In this document: in pieces, positions 59,281-64,000 of the stretch
How positions within the stretch are numbered: the stretch's first letter is position 1
Layout: every line of letters begins with the position of its first letter
Assembly (NCBI GenBank): GCA_003254925.1
Contig: QANZ01013992.1
Span: 51,652 to 115,651 of the forward strand
DNA from: Chamaecrista fasciculata
Taxonomy: Eukaryota > Streptophyta > Magnoliopsida > Fabales > Fabaceae
Reading direction: 5' to 3'
DNA length: 64,000 bases
Position numbers and translations under genes: made by a program
The notes under the pieces: model-generated
Told to the model about the DNA's origin: nothing
The model's input: the letters and a program-made list of their open reading frames with translations, nothing else
Databases searched by the model: none

Positions 59281-60367
59281 TTAACTAGACATCCTCTAAT
59301 TCTAAGCATTAACTAAAAATATTGACAAAAGTATCATTTTCGTGCTCAAACTTCACACCAATTTTTAATTTTGTCTCCAATGTTTTTATACTGTCAATTT
59401 TGTCCCAAAGTTTTACATTTTGGTCAATTTTATCCTTTGATTAACTTCTTTCAATAAATTAACAACATGCTTCATGGACCATGGTTTATTTCAATCCGAG
59501 TTAGGATTTGAGATTTTTTTTTATCAATTTTACATTTTATGTCATTAGCCACGTAGAATTTGTCGTTACTATATTTGACGAAAGTAATAGTAAAAATCAA
59601 TCAAAATATAAAACTCTGCAGACAAAATTGACAATAAACAATCATTAAGGACGACATTGAAAATAGATGTAAAGTTTGAAAAGAAAAAGGTGCTTTTGCC
59701 AATAAAAAATATTTAATAATTCTGAAAGTAGACTAAAATACAATTTTCCAAAACAAAAATCATATAGTTTAATAAATTCAAAAATTATCTATTTGTATTT
59801 CTCCCAGACTTCATTAACCTCATCTCTACCGCCAAATGCAGAGAACAAGGATCCATTCACTTGAATAATGTAGTTACAAGTAGGGGTGTCTACGGGGTGG
59901 ATTGGGTTGAGTTTAGGGCGGGTTGGTTTGGGCTAGACATTTTGAAGAGCGAGTTGGTTTGGATTTTGGAAAAAATTATTTCAGGCCAAACCAAACCAAA
60001 CCAAACAACAGTGGGTTGGGTTGGATGGGCTAGCTCATTCTAATTTACAAATATATTTGGCTCTACAATTTTTTTTTCATTTTTCAATTCTTTTATATTG
60101 ATTTTTGATGAAAAAATTTCTTATTATCATGATTCATGAATCAATAATATAATTGAAAGTAGAGCCGTCAAAATGAGTCAAACCCAGTGGGTTGATTTGT
60201 TTAACTCGCCAAATTGGCCACCCGGAACGACAAAATCCGGCTCGCCAAAAATTATAACTCATGTGGGTTGGCCCACTTAACTCGCAACTCGTGATGAGCT
60301 AACTCGAGTGAGTGGGCAAGTTGGTTAGCCAACCCACCTTATTTAAATATATATATATATATATATA
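59281..60367. repeat. Second copy of the 35.9-37.0 kb segment
   Basis: It matches promoter-distal DNA of the small gene ('ttcacaccaatttttaatttt') and the hAT insertion at 36589 at the same site (TAGGGGTG at 59881, preceded by GTTACAAG). The nested hAT start TAGAGCCGTCAAAATGAG is at about 60161. It runs into a TA microsatellite and the gap. The first exon is not present here. Confidence 0.7.
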
Positions 60368-60673
60368 NNNNNNNNNNNNNNNNNNNNNNNNNNNNNNNNN
60401 NNNNNNNNNNNNNNNNNNNNNNNNNNNNNNNNNNNNNNNNNNNNNNNNNNNNNNNNNNNNNNNNNNNNNNNNNNNNNNNNNNNNNNNNNNNNNNNNNNNN
60501 NNNNNNNNNNNNNNNNNNNNNNNNNNNNNNNNNNNNNNNNNNNNNNNNNNNNNNNNNNNNNNNNNNNNNNNNNNNNNNNNNNNNNNNNNNNNNNNNNNNN
60601 NNNNNNNNNNNNNNNNNNNNNNNNNNNNNNNNNNNNNNNNNNNNNNNNNNNNNNNNNNNNNNNNNNNNNNNNN
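60368..60673. other. Assembly gap (306 N)
   Basis: A run of N follows a TA microsatellite (60347-60367). Translations across it are meaningless. The true gap size and the left end of the following CACTA element are unknown. Confidence 0.99.
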
Positions 60674-60781
60674 AGACGACTTTTCAATCTGCTCACTAAC
60701 TTGCGAGAACTGGTTTGCAACTGCAGTGCCAACTAATTCCACAACCTCAGGAACAGTACAAAGCACAGCCTTTAGCTCCTG
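60674..60781 (-). pseudogene. Captured exon, unrecognised protein
   Basis: After a TAATCAG acceptor (about 60782) the minus strand reads ELKAVLCTVPEVVELVGTAV then ANQFSQVSEQIEKSS and runs into the gap. The amphipathic helical pattern looks like a real exon. I cannot assign it. It may belong with the leader-like sequence at 61700-62035. Confidence 0.4.
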
Positions 60782-61689
60782 ATTAGAAACACAGCATATT
60801 AAACTCCAGTACAAAGCATAAGAAATTTCTGGGAATCTACCATAAACAAGCTCTAGCCCATAAAATAGAAGCAATGATCTGCCTAAGAAATATAGCCGAG
60901 TTCAAAACTCTTTGGCATGTAAAATTAAACTCCAGTTTTACTACTCGGTGAGTGAATAGGAACCATAATGGACCAAATGAAAATAAGATCCATCAAAAAC
61001 TTTCAGCTAGAAATGTCCTTTTATAGAAGCTAGAAATGAGCAATCTAACAGCTTTTCATGAAGACAGAACAAGCAAAGGCACTACTAAACTTACACTAAC
61101 TCTTGCTTATTATATTAACATAGTGATGAAAAGCTTAGGGAAATAAAAACGCGCAAAAGAGAAAGTAAAACACAATTAAAGTTCTAATCAACAATACGAT
61201 CCAAGGAATAAAATCCAATGACCAAAGTTCTAACCCCTCACAAAACCATCAATGTAACCATTAGCAACTAGCTCTTCTAAGAACGCTGACTATTTAAAAG
61301 TTACCCTACCCTTACTTATCTTTATCAATAAAGAACCTTTCTGGAACATCACTCTTGGCAATTTTTCAAAGTTTAATATTTTGCTTTATCATGACCAAAT
61401 GTCAAGATATACCTTCTAACCCAAAATCAATAATAAACAATTGATTAATAATATTAGTCAAACTAATTAGGGCCACTACCTGCTAGAAACTTGAGAGATT
61501 GACCAAAAATTAGAATTATAAAGATTCCTTAAACTGTATCGGTTCTAAGAAAAATATGAAAACGAAACCAAGCTTCAGATCATTAAGCTAGAGTGATAAA
61601 AACTATTAAGAATCATCACTATATATCATTAAAGAACACTAATCAGCAAACATTTGAAGGCCCAAACAGATTGGAACAATAGAGGAAAG

Positions 61690-62035
61690 TGGGAAGATTG
61701 GACACCAACCCGGGGGCTCTTTCACGGCGGAGAACAGCGGCGAACTTCCAAAGTTGATCGGCGACAACGTCTGTAGCGTTCAACGATGGCGGCGTGACTT
61801 CTGCGGCGAGAGACGAACCAACGGCCAGAGACAAACCAGCAGCGACGAACACGAACACGGGCAAGGGCAGCGAACACGAACACGAACACGAACCAGCAGC
61901 GACGAACACGAACAAGAGTAAGGCCAGAGACGAACCAGAGCAGCGATTGAAGGTGGAAGAGAGGAACGAAGGTCTGAAATTTCTGGGAGATGCGGGTTCA
62001 ATTTCTGTTTTAGGGTTCAATTTCCTTTTTCTTTT
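61690..62035 (-). pseudogene. Captured gene leader / first-exon-like DNA
   Basis: The minus strand begins with 'ttgaaccctaaaacag', a typical plant leader. It continues through CTTCCACC-rich DNA, a degenerate GTGTTCGTGTTCGTGTTCG repeat (61845-61935) and GC-rich sequence around GCCGCCATCG. Open frames here are of low complexity (FVFVAAG, CSCSCS), so I do not call a protein. Confidence 0.35.
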
Positions 62036-62444
62036 CATTGGTAAATATCAGGGCATTTTTTTAAAAAAAAAATTAGGGTATTTGATTTGTGACTATTTAG
62101 ACACAAATTATTCTATGTCTAAACCGTGTCAAATAAAACAGAATTTAGCCACGGACATAAAACGTGTCTAATCTCTCTCTAAAAGTGCGCGAAAAATCTA
62201 AAATTTTTGCCGCAAAAATAAAATAAAATTGGCTTCAAATTAGACACAGAATTAGACACGGAATATGAATTTTTTTTTTCTAAAGGGTTAGACACAGACA
62301 GATCCGTGTCTAATTTCCTCTCTAAATTTCCAGTTTTTTTTACTCACCCATTAGACACGGATTAGACGCAAAATAGACACGGATTAGACACGGCCAAATT
62401 TCCGTGTCTAATTTCCGTGTCTAAAATCCTGTTTTCTTGTAGTG

Positions 62445-62756
62445 GTGTAACAACTGTGAAAGTTTAGTGATCACAGTGGAAGCAAAAATACTTTTAGGAC
62501 CAAAAAAGTAGAATTCATCCTATAGTATAAAAACAAATAAGATTTAGAAAAAAAAAAAACAAATTGATGTGGTTAACTTATATACTATTAATACTGAAAA
62601 GTTTCAATATAAGAAAGGAAAGGTGATGCCACAAGTCGAGAATTCCCAATCAACTATGAACAATTCACACTATGAACATCCGCAAAATGTATTGATGCAG
62701 TGTACAACATTAAGAAAAAATACAGGTGAAAAAGCAATTAACAGCATATTCAGTGT
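62445..62756. repeat. Array fragment, copy of 39130-39430
   Basis: From GTGTAACAACTGTGAAAG to CAGCATATTCA it matches the DNA between exons 3 and 2 of the small gene. It stops exactly where the glutaredoxin 3'-UTR piece begins in the 39.4-kb copy. Confidence 0.65.
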
Positions 62757-64000
62757 GAGATCCTGGAGTTTTAGAATTAAGTTTTGAGAGTTTAGAAATA
62801 AAATCAGATAGTTTTAGATTTTGAGATGGGTTTTTTTAGGGTAATTTTAGGCTAATATTAAGAGTTCAAGCTTAGAAATTTTAGAAAAAAAAAACTCGAT
62901 AGTTTAATTTAGGACTATAGCTGTTATATTTGAAATCTATACATTTTTCTGAGCTTGTGGTAAAAATTTGGGAGCAAATGGAATTTAAAATCTCATGATT
63001 TTTTCTTTAGACTCGATAAATGACACATTTGAGAAAGAACTGATCGAAGATGTTAGAATCGAATATTTCAAAACGAATTTCATATTTGAAATCTACTCTC
63101 GGTGATGAAGCTAACAATATAAAGTTTGTCAAGAAATTCTTTTTCTAGAAAATTGAGATTTTAGGGACTATTTTGAAAACATTTTGATATTCTGGGTATT
63201 TCCACAAATACCAACATTTGAGATACTGAATCGTAATATCAGATTGCCCCCTAAAGTTTTTAAAAATTCCAGATTTACCCCAGACCACCGCGCCACCACC
63301 TTCGGCCACCTCTGGCGCCGTCGGCGACCACCGTCCAGCCACCACTGTCGTTCCTCCTCTTCCCATCTTCTCTAGGTGATGTTTTGCCTTCTTTTCATCT
63401 CTTTTGGTCCTTCTCTCTTGGTGGTATGAATTTTTGCTGATATAACTCAAATTCCTTGATGTTAGCTTAATCATTGAGCTTCACACTTCATTCTCCGAAC
63501 CTCCATAACCATTTTGTTAAATTTATCACCTAATTTGCGTTTCACAACCACCCTAACAATTCGCAGGTACCTCTCCAAACCCATTCATTCTTCATCCTTC
63601 ACTTTGCTATCCCAAAAGATTCACCAAATCCCCAATTTTTCATCACTATTTGATTCACATTCGCGTCTCCGTCGAACACATTCGCGATTACACACCAAAA
63701 TCATCTCATCAAACACTCTAACTTCATCGAACCCATTCTTGATTCAAAATCGAACACGTTCATCTCCAGTCGCGATTTACACACGAAATCCCCAATTCGC
63801 TCATCATCTTCGCGAGATACCAAATGCACACACGAATCGACGAGTCGAAAGCCCAAGTTCATAGTTTAGAAATAAAACCGCAGCACTCGTTCGTCTTCTT
63901 CACGGGTTCGAAGGTTTTAGGTTCACAGCATCAAAAATCGAGTTTTTGGAGGAAGAAGAATCGGGTTCGTCGGAATCGCGACATGAATTTATCAGATGAA
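62757..64000 (+). repeat. LTR-like sequence running off the window
   Basis: It begins (G)TGTGAGATCCTGGAG right after array DNA. It contains a 5'-leader-like tract at 63280-63380 (CACCACCTTCGGCCACC) and degenerate TTCGCGATT/TCGAACAC words (63660-63800). This resembles a Gypsy-type LTR and leader, but no second LTR, primer site or coding domain is in view. The open frames at 63145-63864 resemble no protein I know. Confidence 0.35.

Larger units (their letters stand above)
60674..62444. mobile_element. CACTA element, right part, with host gene pieces
   Basis: The right end GTTTTCTTGTAGTG (62431-62444) is preceded by 300 bp of subterminal repeats TTAGACACGGA in both orientations. The empty site is at about 39130 (CCAATGGTGTAAC). 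Gene-like DNA on the minus strand (60690-62035) appears to be captured. The left terminus is missing, probably in the gap. No transposase is seen. Confidence 0.72.

Noticed and set aside
60299..60874. Long open frames of 130-190 codons
   Set aside because: They run through the 306-N gap and a TA microsatellite; only the piece beyond the gap has coding-like sequence.
61643..62038. 131-codon Ser/Val/Ala-rich frame with signal-peptide look
   Set aside because: Most of it is a translated GTGTTCGTGTTCG microsatellite-like repeat in a leader region.

Overview
This is a 64 kb AT-rich piece of a plant nuclear genome, most likely a eudicot. Evidence: plant gene families (SRR1, a plant glutaredoxin with a Cys-rich tail, CENH3, SOSEKI, fatty acyl-CoA reductase, allene oxide synthase, plant U-box ligase), GT/AG introns, 5' leaders of the 'aaaccctaa' type, and plant-style Mutator (MULE), hAT, CACTA, Helitron, SINE and LTR sequences. 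Species cannot be told from the sequence. There is one assembly gap (60368-60673) and two single Ns (43415, 49397).

Layout. 1-5.2 kb: the 3' end of a Helitron carrying a WD40-gene exon, a foldback MULE MITE, and a fatty acyl-CoA reductase fragment. 5.2-5.7 kb: an intronless centromeric histone H3 (CENH3) ORF on the minus strand. 6.8-9.3 kb: an SRR1-like clock/light-signalling gene with a long leader intron. 12.2-14.0 kb: a glutaredoxin-like gene. These last two look like the only clearly intact conventional genes.

From about 14 kb to 62.8 kb the window is a decayed tandem array of segments about 8-11 kb long (about 14.3, 23.5, 34.1, 38.9, 41.6, 51.5 and 59.3 kb onward). Copies of the glutaredoxin 3'-UTR at 39.4 and 41.6 kb suggest the duplication began just downstream of that gene. 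Each fuller unit carries on the minus strand the same small multi-exon gene that I cannot assign: an acidic first exon behind a TATA box, a Ser/Pro-Glu second exon ending ..MEETWMQ, and a last exon ending in an Arg/Lys-rich tail. It is the best candidate here for something undescribed.

Because units can be compared, many insertions are verified by an empty site in a sister unit: two ~180-bp mini-Helitrons and a degenerate third, a tRNA-derived SINE, several solo LTRs, hAT MITEs (one nested in another), MULE MITEs with 9-10 bp target duplications, two CACTA remnants, and gene-carrying Pack-MULEs. The captured pieces come from allene oxide synthase (in an inverted-repeat element), a U-box E3 ligase, a TruB-type pseudouridine synthase, a possible plastid-protein leader, and unrecognised genes. 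A truncated SOSEKI (DIX-like) gene sits inside one array unit. Recent activity in this region appears dominated by gene-fragment capture and unequal exchange rather than by host gene function.
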